Counted from the stretch's first letter, positions 1 through 9,407 are shown. The stretch: 64,000 nt of DNA from Methylomicrobium sp. wino1 (GCF_003932755.1 NZ_CP024202.1:1054001-1118000); one strand, 5' to 3'. Made by a program: numbers and translations. Notes: generated by a model from the letters alone, not told the origin.

Positions 1-632
1 CGACCATCTTCGTATACACGCACGATTCGATAGGCCTCGGCGAAGACGGACCGACCCATCAACCGGTCGAGCAAACCGCGACCTTGCGGATGATCCCGAA
101 CATGCAAGTCTGGCGTCCATGCGATGCGGTCGAATCGGCGGTGTCGTGGAAAGCGGCGATTGAACGAAACGATGGGCCGAGCTGTCTGATTTTCTCACGG
201 CAAAACCTAGCGCATATCGCCCGGACGCCGGCCCAAATCGAAGCCATCGGTAAAGGCGGCTACATCCTGAAAGACAGTGAAGGTCAGCCGGACGTGATCC
301 TGATCGCGACGGGATCGGAAGTCGAATTGGCGGTGAAAGCAGCGGACGAGTTGAGCGGTAAAGGCAAAAAAGTTCGTGTGGTATCGATGCCGTCAACCAA
401 CGTATTTGATGCGCAAGACGAAGCGTACCGCGAATCGGTATTGCCGAAAGCCGTCACGAAGCGCGTGGTCGTTGAAGCGGGCGTGACCGACAGCTGGTGG
501 AAATACGCGGGCACTCAAGGTTGCGTCATCGGAATGGATCGCTTTGGCGAATCGGCACCGGCCGGTGCGCTGTTCAAAGAGTTCGGCTTCACCGTTGACA
601 ATGTCGTCAAACACGTCGAAGCTCTGCTTTGA
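1..632 (+). CDS. tkt: Transketolase, C-terminal 209 residues (5' end outside window)
   Basis: Transketolase moves two-carbon units between sugar phosphates using thiamine diphosphate. In methylotrophs it regenerates ribulose 5-phosphate for formaldehyde fixation. The reading frame is open from base 3 and ends at TGA 630-632. The motif [16 protein letters not shown] near the edge is the conserved Pyr-domain segment of transketolases. It is followed by a C-terminal domain with the usual [10 protein letters not shown] and [12 protein letters not shown] segments. The thiamine-binding N-terminal domain lies upstream of the window. The next genes in the same direction include tal and fba, so this is a sugar-rearrangement cluster. 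An imperfect inverted repeat at about 665-713 follows the stop but has no clear T tract. The family call is secure; the isozyme name is not. Confidence 0.95.
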   Translation, partial: TIFVYTHDSIGLGEDGPTHQPVEQTATLRMIPNMQVWRPCDAVESAVSWKAAIERNDGPSCLIFSRQNLAHIARTPAQIEAIGKGGYILKDSEGQPDVILIATGSEVELAVKAADELSGKGKKVRVVSMPSTNVFDAQDEAYRESVLPKAVTKRVVVEAGVTDSWWKYAGTQGCVIGMDRFGESAPAGALFKEFGFTVDNVVKHVEALL

Positions 633-737
633 TAATTAACTTTAACAATTAAAACATTACACAGAGCGAAAAGTCATTCGGAAATGCGTTAGTGACCGGA
701 TGTCTTTTCCGCTTCCTACAGCAGAAAGGGGAATAAC

Positions 738-1409
738 GTGAAAGTGAATACTATTACCATGGGTGCTTTAGCATCCTTGCTACTATCTAGCCCGATAGTT
801 GGCGCTGAAGATAAATATCCGGCATCTGATTTTAAACCACAAGTTCAATATCAGGATGCTGACTATATCGCCAATACAGCGAAACAGCCTGCCAAGGCAG
901 AAGCCGCTGCCAAAACGACAGAGTCCGACTCTCGTTATCCGGCGACCAATTTCGAGCCGAAAGTGGTTTATCAAGATAGCGAGTATAAGCATACAACGCC
1001 AAAAGTAGCGGCTCCAAGTGCAAAATCAAGCTCGTCGTCTATAAGTTCAAGTACTGATGTAGCAAGCGCCGAATCGGCGAATCTAGAAGCGAAATCGGAC
1101 AACACTCTAGTGATCATAGTCGCCGTATTAGCCGCTGTCGGTTTTCTAGTATTTAGAAGACGTTCAGGCGTTGCCACGTCAAGTGCGAGTGCTTCGGCTT
1201 ATTATCAAGATAACAGCGGAACGACCGGCGTTGCAAGATATCTCAACAAACTTGAAGGCTCTGCTGTAACTGGCGTCGCTAAATATTTGGAAAGACAAGC
1301 AGCTTCGGTACAAGAAAAAGTTGCGACTACTGGCGTCGATAAATATTTGGAAAAGAAAGAATTGGAATCGGAAACCGGCGTATCGAAATATCTTCGCACT
1401 AAAGGCTAA
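738..1409 (+). CDS. Single-pass membrane protein with two YPAxxFxPxVxYQD repeats and four TGVxKYL repeats
   Basis: I do not recognise a named family. The GTG start at 738 has a good AAAGGGG site just upstream. Residues 1-23 look like a signal peptide ending in VGA. Two similar units follow, at about residues 25-43 (KYPASDFKPQVQYQDADY) and 65-83 (RYPATNFEPKVVYQDSEY). A Ser/Ala-rich linker leads to a membrane helix at about 123-139 ending in FRRR. The C-terminal part carries TGV[A/D/S][R/K]YL four times, at about 163, 178, 198 and 213, which by the positive-inside rule should be cytoplasmic. The gene sits between tkt and tal on the same strand, 105 bp after tkt, but nothing in it suggests an enzyme. 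It could be a surface or scaffold protein that happens to share this cluster. Confidence is high that it is a gene, low for any role. Confidence 0.8.
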   Translation: MKVNTITMGALASLLLSSPIVGAEDKYPASDFKPQVQYQDADYIANTAKQPAKAEAAAKTTESDSRYPATNFEPKVVYQDSEYKHTTPKVAAPSAKSSSSSISSSTDVASAESANLEAKSDNTLVIIVAVLAAVGFLVFRRRSGVATSSASASAYYQDNSGTTGVARYLNKLEGSAVTGVAKYLERQAASVQEKVATTGVDKYLEKKELESETGVSKYLRTKG

Positions 1410-1912
1410 GATAAACGGCACGTATCGAGCCGAGAGCCCTTGATCGCTTTATTTAAGCGATAGCATAAATCGATTATTGCGTTCATAGTGAGGTAATGGC
1501 TGTCCGGTGCTAGATGTCTCAACAATGAATACCGGATTGCTTGATTAAATTTGATCGAGCATTTCGGTATTTACCTATCGCACTTCAAATTTCGGCATTA
1601 GTGTATGGTGGTGCCGAAATTTGACTAACGAAAGGTTGTAGTGAAACAGTTGCTTTTCAGAACTATAATGATCAATTGTAAGCTAATCGACAATACATCG
1701 ATTAGATATAGTAAAATATAAGAACTTCAAAGGCGGGCCTGCTCAATGACAAAATGAGGGGGGCCGATTTCAATACAATATAAGCGACAAAAACATTGCC
1801 GCTTAATAAAGCTTCCACTCCCGATATTAGTCTCGGATATATCACACTCATCGCAGACAATAGTGATAGGTAAGCTTAAAGATAAATATAACAGCAAATA
1901 AAGGTGCACAAA
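1410..1912. other. Intergenic 0.5 kb with an 11-bp inverted repeat
   Basis: No gene is visible. AAATTTCGGCA at 1587-1597 is repeated inverted at 1612-1622 with a 14-bp loop. The left arm with its upstream bases (1572-1597) matches 20104-20130 in inverse orientation with about one mismatch, so it is a dispersed repeat and not only a local hairpin. The tract upstream of tal is AT-rich and may hold its promoter, but I cannot place one firmly. Confidence 0.45.
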
Positions 1913-2899
1913 ATGGCAAAAAACTTACTTGAACAACTTCGGGATATGACCGTAGTTGTCGCGGATACCGGCGACCTTCAGGCAATTGAAACTTACAAAC
2001 CAAGAGATGCGACGACCAATCCTTCGTTGATTACTGCAGCGTCGCAAATGCCTCAATATCAGGACATTGTCGACGATACGTTGAAAGGCGCAAGACAAAC
2101 TTTAGGAGCAGGCGCTTCCGCTGCCGAAGTCGTGACTTTGGCGTTCGACCGATTGGCCGTCTCATTCGGGTTGAAAATTCTTGACATCATCCCCGGTCGC
2201 GTATCGACCGAAGTCGATGCCAGACTGTCTTATGATACCGAAGCAACGATTGCTAAGGGTCGTGAAATCATTGCACAATACGAAGCCAAAGGCATTTCAA
2301 AAGAGCGTATCCTGATTAAAGTCGCATCGACTTGGGAAGGCATTAAAGCAGCAGAAGTGCTCGAAAAAGAAGGCATTCATTGTAATCTGACTTTATTATT
2401 CGGATTGCATCAAGCGATTGCTTGTGCCGAGGCGGGCATCACCCTGATTTCTCCATTTGTCGGTCGAATTTTGGACTGGTACAAAAAAGATACCGGTCGT
2501 GATTCTTATGCGCCGGCTGAAGATCCGGGCGTCATTTCGGTCACCGACGTTTACAACTACTACAAAAAATTCGGTTATAAAACTGAAGTTATGGGTGCAA
2601 GTTTCCGCAACATCGGTGAGATCACCGAATTAGCCGGTTGTGATTTATTGACTATTTCGCCTTCTTTGTTGGGTGAATTGCAATCGACTGAAGGAGATCT
2701 GCCTCGTAAACTCGATCCTGCAAAAGCTGCGGAACAAGCGATTGAAAAAATCACTGTCGATAAAGCAACTTTCGATCGTATGCATGCAGATAACAGAATG
2801 GCTACCGAAAAATTATCCGAGGGTATCGACGGTTTCACTAAAGCGCTCGAAACTTTGGAAAAACTGTTGGCTGAACGTTTGGCATCCTTAGAAGGATAA
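1913..2899 (+). CDS. tal: Transaldolase (TalB type)
   Basis: Transaldolase transfers a dihydroxyacetone unit between sedoheptulose 7-phosphate and glyceraldehyde 3-phosphate in the cytoplasm, which closes the transaldolase branch of the ribulose-monophosphate or pentose-phosphate cycle. The product is 328 residues, the usual length for the TalB class. The family segments [28 protein letters not shown] and the Schiff-base region [12 protein letters not shown] are present, with the active lysine at residue 136. I chose ATG 1913, because AAAGG at 1900-1904 is the ribosome site at normal spacing and the GTG at 1904 falls within that site. It lies between the repeat membrane protein and fba, in the same direction. 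Confidence 0.96.
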   Translation: MAKNLLEQLRDMTVVVADTGDLQAIETYKPRDATTNPSLITAASQMPQYQDIVDDTLKGARQTLGAGASAAEVVTLAFDRLAVSFGLKILDIIPGRVSTEVDARLSYDTEATIAKGREIIAQYEAKGISKERILIKVASTWEGIKAAEVLEKEGIHCNLTLLFGLHQAIACAEAGITLISPFVGRILDWYKKDTGRDSYAPAEDPGVISVTDVYNYYKKFGYKTEVMGASFRNIGEITELAGCDLLTISPSLLGELQSTEGDLPRKLDPAKAAEQAIEKITVDKATFDRMHADNRMATEKLSEGIDGFTKALETLEKLLAERLASLEG

Positions 2900-2913
2900 G
2901 GTACGTTTCGGCA

Positions 2914-3012
2914 ATGCGGCACAGGGGATGAGCCGCATGAAATGATAAAATTTTATCCGTAATTACATTTTCCCGTTTTTGTGCAGTTGTCGCGAAAACG
3001 GGTTTGTTTTTT
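2914..3012 (+). terminator. Hairpins between tal and fba, the second terminator-like
   Basis: ATGCGGC and GCCGCAT at 2914-2938 form a first hairpin. CCCGTTTT at 2972-2979 pairs with AAAACGGG at 2995-3002 and is followed by a T-rich run to 3012. The second has the form of a rho-independent terminator or attenuator. It lies 16 bp before the fba start, so it could terminate tal transcripts or limit read-through into fba. Confidence 0.5.
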
Positions 3013-3028
3013 GATATAGGAACCAAAA

Positions 3029-4111
3029 ATGGCACAAAAAATTTTAGATATTGTTAAACCGGGTGTCGTAACCGGTGAAGATGTACAAAAAGTCTTTGCG
3101 TTTTGTAAAGAACATAAGTTCGCGCTTCCTGCTGTAAACGTCATCAGTACCGATACGATCAATGCGGTACTCGAAGGTGCAGCTAAAGCGAAATCCGCCG
3201 TTATCATTCAATTTTCAAATGGCGGCGCTGCTTTTTTTGCCGGCAAAGGCGTCAGTTTAGAAGGCCAGATGCCTTCAATTTTGGGTGCGATTTCCGGAGC
3301 ACAGCACGTTCACCTGATGGCCGAGCATTACGGCGTACCGGTTATTTTGCACACCGATCATGCAGCGAAAAAATTGTTGCCATGGATCGATGGTTTATTG
3401 GATGCGGGCGAAAAGCATTTTGAAAAAACCGGCAAACCTTTATTCAGTTCGCATATGCTGGATCTTTCCGAAGAAAGTTTGGAAGAAAACATTGAGATTT
3501 GCGGCAAATATTTAGAGCGCATGTCCAAAATGGATATGACCTTGGAGATAGAATTGGGTGTAACCGGTGGAGAAGAGGATGGCGTCGACAATACGGATAT
3601 GGATCACTCACTGCTATATACTCAGCCGGAAGACGTTGCTTATGCTTATGAGCATTTGAGCAAAATCAGCCCCCGATTCACGATTGCCGCATCATTCGGT
3701 AATGTGCATGGCGTTTACAAACCGGGCAATGTTAAGTTGACTCCGACCATTTTGCTGAATTCGCAAAAATTTGTGTCCGAGAAATATAGCTTACCGGAAA
3801 ATAGCTTGACCTTCGTGTTTCACGGTGGTTCAGGTTCTACTCCTGAAGAAATCAAGGAATCGATCAGCTATGGCGTCGTTAAAATGAATATCGACACCGA
3901 TACTCAATGGGCAACCTGGGCTGGCGTAAGGGAATTCTATAAGAAAAACGAAGGTTATTTGCAAGGCCAAATCGGTAACCCTGAGGGGGATGACAAGCCG
4001 AATAAAAAATATTATGACCCTCGCGTTTGGCAACGTGCCGGCCAAGTCGGCATGGTCACCCGTTTACAACAAGCTTTTCATGACTTGAACGCAACCAATA
4101 CGTTGTCATAA
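3029..4111 (+). CDS. fba: Fructose-bisphosphate aldolase, class II (FbaA type)
   Basis: This is a zinc-dependent aldolase that cleaves fructose 1,6-bisphosphate to glyceraldehyde 3-phosphate and dihydroxyacetone phosphate. The product is 360 residues, almost the length of E. coli FbaA. The Zn-site segment ILHTDHAAKKLLPW, the loop ELGVTGGEEDGVDN, the FGNVHGVYKPGN segment with its ligand histidine, FHGGSGS and the phosphate-binding region VKMNIDTDTQWA are all present. The start at 3029 follows an AGGAACC context after the tal-fba hairpin. A second, shorter class II aldolase of the Calvin-cycle subtype is encoded at 40021, so this genome has two. This copy, beside tkt and tal, is the likely central-metabolism enzyme. 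Confidence 0.96.
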   Translation: MAQKILDIVKPGVVTGEDVQKVFAFCKEHKFALPAVNVISTDTINAVLEGAAKAKSAVIIQFSNGGAAFFAGKGVSLEGQMPSILGAISGAQHVHLMAEHYGVPVILHTDHAAKKLLPWIDGLLDAGEKHFEKTGKPLFSSHMLDLSEESLEENIEICGKYLERMSKMDMTLEIELGVTGGEEDGVDNTDMDHSLLYTQPEDVAYAYEHLSKISPRFTIAASFGNVHGVYKPGNVKLTPTILLNSQKFVSEKYSLPENSLTFVFHGGSGSTPEEIKESISYGVVKMNIDTDTQWATWAGVREFYKKNEGYLQGQIGNPEGDDKPNKKYYDPRVWQRAGQVGMVTRLQQAFHDLNATNTLS

Positions 4112-4124
4112 AGCGCACTCTAAA

Positions 4125-4153
4125 GAGCCGATACTGACACTATCGGCTTTTTA
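4125..4153 (+). terminator. Rho-independent terminator after fba
   Basis: GCCGATA at 4127-4133 pairs with TATCGGC at 4141-4147 around a 7-bp loop. A T-rich run follows directly, and the hairpin starts 15 bp after the fba stop. Confidence 0.8.
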
Positions 4154-4193
4154 TTTGCCTAAAAAAGCATGTATTTTTAGTCGGAAAAACTCT

Positions 4194-4612
4194 TAAAGTC
4201 CTGATTATTGTCGGCTTAACATGGGCGTAAGCAGTGATGCAGGAATCTTAATCTTAACGTTCATGGAAGCCTGACAACCGCACCCTCTTCGGAACCGGCA
4301 TTTTTAAAGCAGATTTTTGGATATCGAAAAATTAGATAAGGACTTCGGGTTTGCGAACTTTCACAGTAACGTTCATGAAGGCCTGGCAATCGCCCCTGCA
4401 AATGAAAGTGCGGGCGGCGGCGTGGTAAAGGGTGCGGTTACTCTTCCGACAGGACGCCGTAAATACGTCCATGTAGGCTCGACGGCGGCTTTCCCTGCCG
4501 CCGACTGCCGGTCGAGCAACCACATCCTTCTTGGAACAGGCATTGCCGCAACAGAGTTTTGTATATCGAAAAATTAGTTAATATGATTGGCTCCAGAACT
4601 TTCACAGTAATT
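4194..4612. repeat. Composite dispersed repeat (family A/B), inverse copy of 55995-56395
   Basis: This gap has no credible gene. It holds two copies of a GATATCGAAAAATTAG unit (4319-4336 and 4562-4577), two CGTTCATG(G)AAGGCCTG-like units, and a GC-rich stretch ending in CCGTCGAGC-type sequence. The same parts occur in reverse order and strand at 55995-56395. An 86-codon open frame through it (4317-4577) reads only repeat sequence. The rest of the gap to 4779 is AT-rich and includes a family I end (GTGTTTCGTGAACAAAATGCTTTT, 4740-4763) that recurs at 34960-34988. Confidence 0.7.
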
Positions 4613-4779
4613 CGGCAGTTACTCCACGAAAATTACGAAATACACGAAAGTAATCATACGAAAACATAAATCTCTCGAATCACTAATTGAGTGAACAATT
4701 TGGATATTATAACTAATTGAATACTCACGTGATTTTAGTGTGTTTCGTGAACAAAATGCTTTTTATAGCTTAATTGACA

Positions 4780-6516
4780 ATGAAAAAAAGAATATTAATC
4801 ATCGGCGGCGTCGCAGGTGGCGCAAGCTGCGCTGCAAGGCTTCGCCGGTTATGTGAACATTGTGAAATCGTCATTTTTGAAATGGGCTCCTATGTCAGCT
4901 TTGCCAATTGCGGATTACCTTATTTTATCGGCGACGTGATTGTCGACGAACAAAAATTGCTCGTCGCGACACCTGAGCTGTTCGAAAAAAGATTCAATAT
5001 TCGTGTTTGTACCGATACCGAAGTGCTAGCGATCGATAGAACGAATAAAAGTATAGAAGTGTGCGATTTGAAAACCGGTCGAGGGCAAAACGAAGCTTAT
5101 GATGCATTAGTGTTATCGACAGGGTCAGAAGCCGTATGGCCCGATATTGACGGAATCGATTTACCCGGCATATACGTGTTAAGAACGATTCCGGATAGCC
5201 GAAAAATACGCGGCAATTTGGCGAATATGAAAAGCTCAGTGGTACTGGGGGCGGGATTTTTAGGCTTAGAGTTAGCCGAGAATCTAAAAAAACGGGGCTT
5301 AACGGTAACAGTCTTGCAATCGACCGATCAAGTCATGCCCGCATTAGATAAGGAAATGGCTAGATTTGTCGCACAGTATTTGCAAAAAAATGATATTGAT
5401 TTGCATCTGGACTGTAAAGTGAACCGGTTTGAGCTGAATCAAGATCAGACGCTAACCGTGCATCGGCAAGACGGCGAACCGATAGTCAGCGATGCGGTCA
5501 TGGTTTCTGTCGGTGTAAAACCTAGAGCCCAATTAGCTCGTCAAGCGGGATTAACTATCGGTCATTTAGGCGGTATCCGAGTCGATGAAACCATGCAGAC
5601 AAGCGATCCCACTATTTGGGCGGTCGGTGATGTTGTCGAAGTACGTAATGTCATAACCGGAGAATGGCAATTATTACCCTTGGCCGGCCCCGCGAATCGG
5701 CAAGGCCGTTTGGCTGCCGCGGCAATCTTGAGCAATGGAGATCATCAAGAAATTCCGTCGACCTACCGAGGCGTTCAAGGGACATCGGTGTGCGGGCTTT
5801 TCGATTTGACAATCGCTAGTACGGGCGTCAATGAAAAGAACTTAAAGGAGATCGGTTACAAAAATTATGAAAAGGTTTATCTGCATCCGGGTAATCATGT
5901 CGGCTATTACCCGGGAGCAAAGCCGATTCACATGAAACTGTTGTACGATACTAGCAACGGCAAAATTCTCGGCGCTCAAGCGCTCGGCGAGTCGGGTGTG
6001 GCGCGGCGTATCGATGTCATTTCGGCATTCATACAAATGGACGGTAGCGTTTACGATTTAGAGGAAGCCGAATTGTGTTACGCCCCGCAATTCGGAGCGA
6101 CCAAAGATCCGGTGAATTTAGCCGGCATGATCGCGGCCAATCAATTGCGCGGTATGCATCCGCTTGCGAAATGGGAGGAGTTACTCGAAACGCATGTACA
6201 AGTATCGGAAGATCAAGACGAAGCGTCGCAATTACTCGCGTTTATATTGGACGATCCTTTTACACAGGCTCAGCTTGTCGACGTGCGGACCGAAGCGGAA
6301 TTTCAGCAGAAACATATTCCGAATGCGATAAACATTCCGTTGGATAATTTACGCGATCGGTTAAATGAATTATCCCGCGAACGGGAAATTTGGGTCGTTT
6401 GCGGTGTTGGGCAAAGAGCTTATAATGCGACGCGGGTTCTGCAACAAAACGGATTTCGGGTTAGAAATTTATCGGGTGGTATGCAAACCTATGAGACTTA
6501 TAATGATGAGCATTGA
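4780..6516 (+). CDS. CoA-disulfide reductase-like flavoprotein fused to a rhodanese domain
   Basis: The 578-residue protein has a pyridine-nucleotide-disulfide oxidoreductase body (about 1-440) and a C-terminal rhodanese domain (about 475-575). The FAD site GGVAGGASCA is at the N-terminus. The SFANCGLP motif places the single active cysteine at residue 44, as in coenzyme A-disulfide reductases. A second nucleotide site (VVLGAGFLGLELAE) and the FAD segment WAVGDVVE are clear. The rhodanese loop CGVGQRA supplies a persulfide cysteine. This layout is that of NADH-dependent persulfide or polysulfide reductases (CoADR-Rhd, Npsr). The likely role is cytoplasmic sulfane-sulfur or CoA-disulfide reduction; the substrate is not decided by sequence. 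ATG 4780 was chosen over the TTG two codons upstream. It appears to be a single-gene unit. Confidence 0.85.
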   Translation: MKKRILIIGGVAGGASCAARLRRLCEHCEIVIFEMGSYVSFANCGLPYFIGDVIVDEQKLLVATPELFEKRFNIRVCTDTEVLAIDRTNKSIEVCDLKTGRGQNEAYDALVLSTGSEAVWPDIDGIDLPGIYVLRTIPDSRKIRGNLANMKSSVVLGAGFLGLELAENLKKRGLTVTVLQSTDQVMPALDKEMARFVAQYLQKNDIDLHLDCKVNRFELNQDQTLTVHRQDGEPIVSDAVMVSVGVKPRAQLARQAGLTIGHLGGIRVDETMQTSDPTIWAVGDVVEVRNVITGEWQLLPLAGPANRQGRLAAAAILSNGDHQEIPSTYRGVQGTSVCGLFDLTIASTGVNEKNLKEIGYKNYEKVYLHPGNHVGYYPGAKPIHMKLLYDTSNGKILGAQALGESGVARRIDVISAFIQMDGSVYDLEEAELCYAPQFGATKDPVNLAGMIAANQLRGMHPLAKWEELLETHVQVSEDQDEASQLLAFILDDPFTQAQLVDVRTEAEFQQKHIPNAINIPLDNLRDRLNELSREREIWVVCGVGQRAYNATRVLQQNGFRVRNLSGGMQTYETYNDEH

Positions 6517-6847
6517 AAGATGAAAGATGAAAGGAGAATGGTGTCTTTTGTGGGAGCAATCCCAGATCGCGATTTCGAAGCCGGTAAGCTTGGGTGACAA
6601 TAAATGGTATCGAAGTCACATGGGTCAAGATTCCTCGTTCCCATCACTCCAGCGTGGGAATGCATATCAAGGTGAAAAGGAAAGGGAATGGGGTTTCTGC
6701 TATCCGGCGCTTTCTTGTTTGATTGCAAGGCGCCTGCTTGATTAGGTGGATAGAGGCACGGTAGAGTCGAGAGCCGACTTTAAAACCATAATAAATGAAG
6801 GGGCTTGTAATTTATTGATAAGCGGTTATGCTGAGGCGGACAGTTAA
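6517..6847. repeat. Intergenic with family D fragment and a short hairpin
   Basis: TGTGGGAGCAATCCCAGATC at about 6549 belongs to the D repeats seen again at 41.3, 46.0, 48.2 and 59.7 kb. TTCCCA and TGGGAA at about 6640-6664 form a small hairpin. A 72-codon frame at 6527-6745 is repeat sequence and is not called. Confidence 0.5.
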
Positions 6848-9337
6848 ATGGCCGACGGACACATAAAAATGGGCAATATGGATACGATTCAACCGACCAA
6901 GCATTTTTCGATTGCACATAGATTAAACAAACGGCTCCGCATCATCGTTCCGAGTTTACGAAAAGATCGAGAGCGCGCTTATATCTTGCAAATTCTATTG
7001 TTAAAACGTGAAGGAGTTGAATCGGTCAACATCACGCCGCAGATTGGGTCGTTAACCCTATTTTTCGATCCGGAAAGATTGCCGTTTGAAAACCTGTTGC
7101 GTTTGCTGGATGCCGTAATCGCCAATATCGGCGTACAACCACGCGAAGCCCTGAAAAGCCTTAAGCGTGATAAAAATTATTTCGACAAACCTGCTCAAGA
7201 CTATGTCATCGGCATCGGTGATATGAGTTGCGCGTCCTGTGCATTATATTTGGAAATGGTCTTGCAGCGGCAGCCCGATGTGCTTCACGCCAGTATCAAT
7301 TATATTTCCGAAACCGCGCGGATCAAAACTTACTTGCCGAAAGATAAGTTATTCAAAATTATCGCGGATAATGGCTATCAGGGCTTTTCGATCGATTCCT
7401 TGGCCGAACGAAAATTATTATTCGATCTTGAGCGTAAGCATTTACATAAAGCCAAACGGCAAATACTGGCGCTGAGCAAATTGAGCGTGCCGGTATGGTT
7501 ACTGAGTGCGATCGGCTCACAATCGCGCACCCTATTATTGATACAAGCCGTTTTAGCCGGGGCAGCAATTATCGGCGGGGGGCGAGACATTTTCAAAAAA
7601 GCATTTAATCAAGCCAAGCGTGGCGCTGCCGAGATGGATAGTTTGGTTGCGCTAGGTGTCGGCGCGGCTTATATCTACAGCATTCCGGCATTATTTCGAC
7701 CCTCCCGTCATGTCTATTTCGATGCGGCGACCGCGATTATCGATTTTGTGACTGTAGGCCGTTATCTGGAAGAACTAGCCAAAAACCGGGCGGTTCAGGA
7801 TATACGCAAATTGGTGAATCTGCAGCCTCATCAAGCGACGATGCTCAAAGGCGGCAAAGAATTAAAAATGATGGCCGAACAAATCGAGATCGGCGATATT
7901 CTTCTGATTAGGCCGGGCGAGCGCATTCCGGCGGACGGAGAAGTGATCAAAGGGTTATCCAGCGTCAACGAAGCAATGGTAACCGGCTCGGCGAAGCCCG
8001 CGATCAAGGAGCCCGGCCATAAACTCTACGACGGCAGTATCAACGGTAGTGGCGTACTGCAAATGCGTGCCACCGCAACTGGTCAGGATACCTTCTTGTC
8101 GGGTTTGATTCATATGGTCGACCAGGCTCAGGCGTCAAAATTGAAAATCCAAAAAACCGTCGATAGCGTCGCATCGGTGTTCGTGCCGTCGGTGATCGTA
8201 TTGTCGGGAGCTACCTTCGGAGGCTGGTTGTGGGCTGGTGAGCGAGTAGCGCATGCTTTGTCCAATGCGATCGCTGTATTGTTGATTTCATGCCCATGCG
8301 CGCTCGGTTTGGCAACTCCGGCGGCAACGATGGTGGGAAACGGTCAGGCGGCCAGGCGCGGAATTTATATCAGGAACGGCGAAGTCCTAGAAACGGCGGC
8401 GTCCATCGATACCGTTTTATTCGACAAAACCGGTACAATCACCGAAGGTATTGCCGAAATAACCGACTTGTTCAATGTATCGGATTTCGACGACGAGCGT
8501 CTGCTGCAGCTTGCTGCGTCAGCGGAGTTCAATTCGGAACATTTTTTAGGTCAAGCGATTGTACGCTACGCCAAAGAGCGTGGCATGGAAATAGAAGAAT
8601 CCTCGCAATTTCACAATGCGCCGGATCGGGGCATTCGCGCTCAAATCGATGAACACCAATTATTGCTTGGCAGCGATCTCTGGATGAAACAGCACCAGGT
8701 TGATCTAACACCGCTTAAAGCGACCGCAAAAAAACTGGCTCAGCAAGGTAAGACCCTGGTTTATCTAGCAATCGACCGGCGCGCGGCGGCGTTGTTTGCC
8801 GCTACCGATACAATACGGCCGAATGCCCGTCAAGTCGTCGAACAGTTGCATCGAGCCGGAATCGATACTTGGATGGTGACAGGTGATACCGAGCTGGCGG
8901 CTCGGCATATATCCGAGCAGGTAGGAATCGCCACCGTGCATTCTGAGGCGGATCCCTCCAAAAAATTAGCGTTGATTCGTGACTTGCGCGAACAAGGGCG
9001 CAAGGTGGCGATGATCGGCGACGGCATTAACGACGCACCGGCATTGGCAGCCGCGGATGTCAGCCTGGTGATCGATAAAGGTACCGATATAGCGATTGAA
9101 GCGGCCGACTTGGTGCTGTTGGACGGTGACATCGGTAAAATCGCCGATGCCATCGAATTGAGCGAGAATACCCTGAATATTATCAAACAAAACCTGATTT
9201 GGGCATTCGGTTATAACGCGATTGCAATACCGTTTGCTGTGGCCGGTAAGCTCAATCCAGCCATCGCATCGGCAGCGATGGCTCTCAGTTCGGTTTCGGT
9301 GATCGTTAATTCGTTACGACTCAACCGGAAAAAATGA
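6848..9337 (+). CDS. copA: P1B-type ATPase, probably Cu(I) export
   Basis: This 829-residue heavy-metal ATPase pumps metal across the inner membrane using an aspartyl-phosphate intermediate. An HMA-like fold without a CxxC motif occupies about residues 20-100. A second HMA domain follows with MSCASC at 126-131. The transmembrane metal site CPC is at 482-484, the phosphorylated DKTGT starts at residue 526, and the hinge GDGINDAP is present. Near the end, AFGYN and MALSS in the last two helices match the P1B-1 signature (YN and MxxSS) that goes with Cu(I)/Ag(I). Copper handling would suit an organism with particulate methane monooxygenase, but that is inference. No copper regulator is adjacent. 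Several in-frame ATGs exist near the N-terminus, so the exact start is uncertain. Confidence 0.88.
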   Translation: MADGHIKMGNMDTIQPTKHFSIAHRLNKRLRIIVPSLRKDRERAYILQILLLKREGVESVNITPQIGSLTLFFDPERLPFENLLRLLDAVIANIGVQPREALKSLKRDKNYFDKPAQDYVIGIGDMSCASCALYLEMVLQRQPDVLHASINYISETARIKTYLPKDKLFKIIADNGYQGFSIDSLAERKLLFDLERKHLHKAKRQILALSKLSVPVWLLSAIGSQSRTLLLIQAVLAGAAIIGGGRDIFKKAFNQAKRGAAEMDSLVALGVGAAYIYSIPALFRPSRHVYFDAATAIIDFVTVGRYLEELAKNRAVQDIRKLVNLQPHQATMLKGGKELKMMAEQIEIGDILLIRPGERIPADGEVIKGLSSVNEAMVTGSAKPAIKEPGHKLYDGSINGSGVLQMRATATGQDTFLSGLIHMVDQAQASKLKIQKTVDSVASVFVPSVIVLSGATFGGWLWAGERVAHALSNAIAVLLISCPCALGLATPAATMVGNGQAARRGIYIRNGEVLETAASIDTVLFDKTGTITEGIAEITDLFNVSDFDDERLLQLAASAEFNSEHFLGQAIVRYAKERGMEIEESSQFHNAPDRGIRAQIDEHQLLLGSDLWMKQHQVDLTPLKATAKKLAQQGKTLVYLAIDRRAAALFAATDTIRPNARQVVEQLHRAGIDTWMVTGDTELAARHISEQVGIATVHSEADPSKKLALIRDLREQGRKVAMIGDGINDAPALAAADVSLVIDKGTDIAIEAADLVLLDGDIGKIADAIELSENTLNIIKQNLIWAFGYNAIAIPFAVAGKLNPAIASAAMALSSVSVIVNSLRLNRKK

Positions 9338-9361
9338 GTCAATCAACCTCAGTAATTTTGA

Positions 9362-9393
9362 GGCTTGCAAAATATTAAGCGATATCGCAAGCC
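9362..9393. terminator. Hairpin between convergent genes
   Basis: GGCTTGC at 9362-9368 pairs with GCAAGCC at 9387-9393. It lies between the ATPase stop and the stop of the convergent cupin gene. There is no long T run, so its role as a terminator is tentative. Confidence 0.4.
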
Positions 9394-9407
9394 CGTTTCA
9401 TGCAGGT

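Noticed and set aside
4317..4577. 86-codon open frame
   Set aside because: It reads only through the composite repeat, whose parts recur inverted near 56 kb, and shows no protein-like pattern or ribosome site.
6527..6745. 72-codon open frame after the CoA-disulfide reductase gene
   Set aside because: It crosses a family D repeat and a hairpin; composition is not protein-like.
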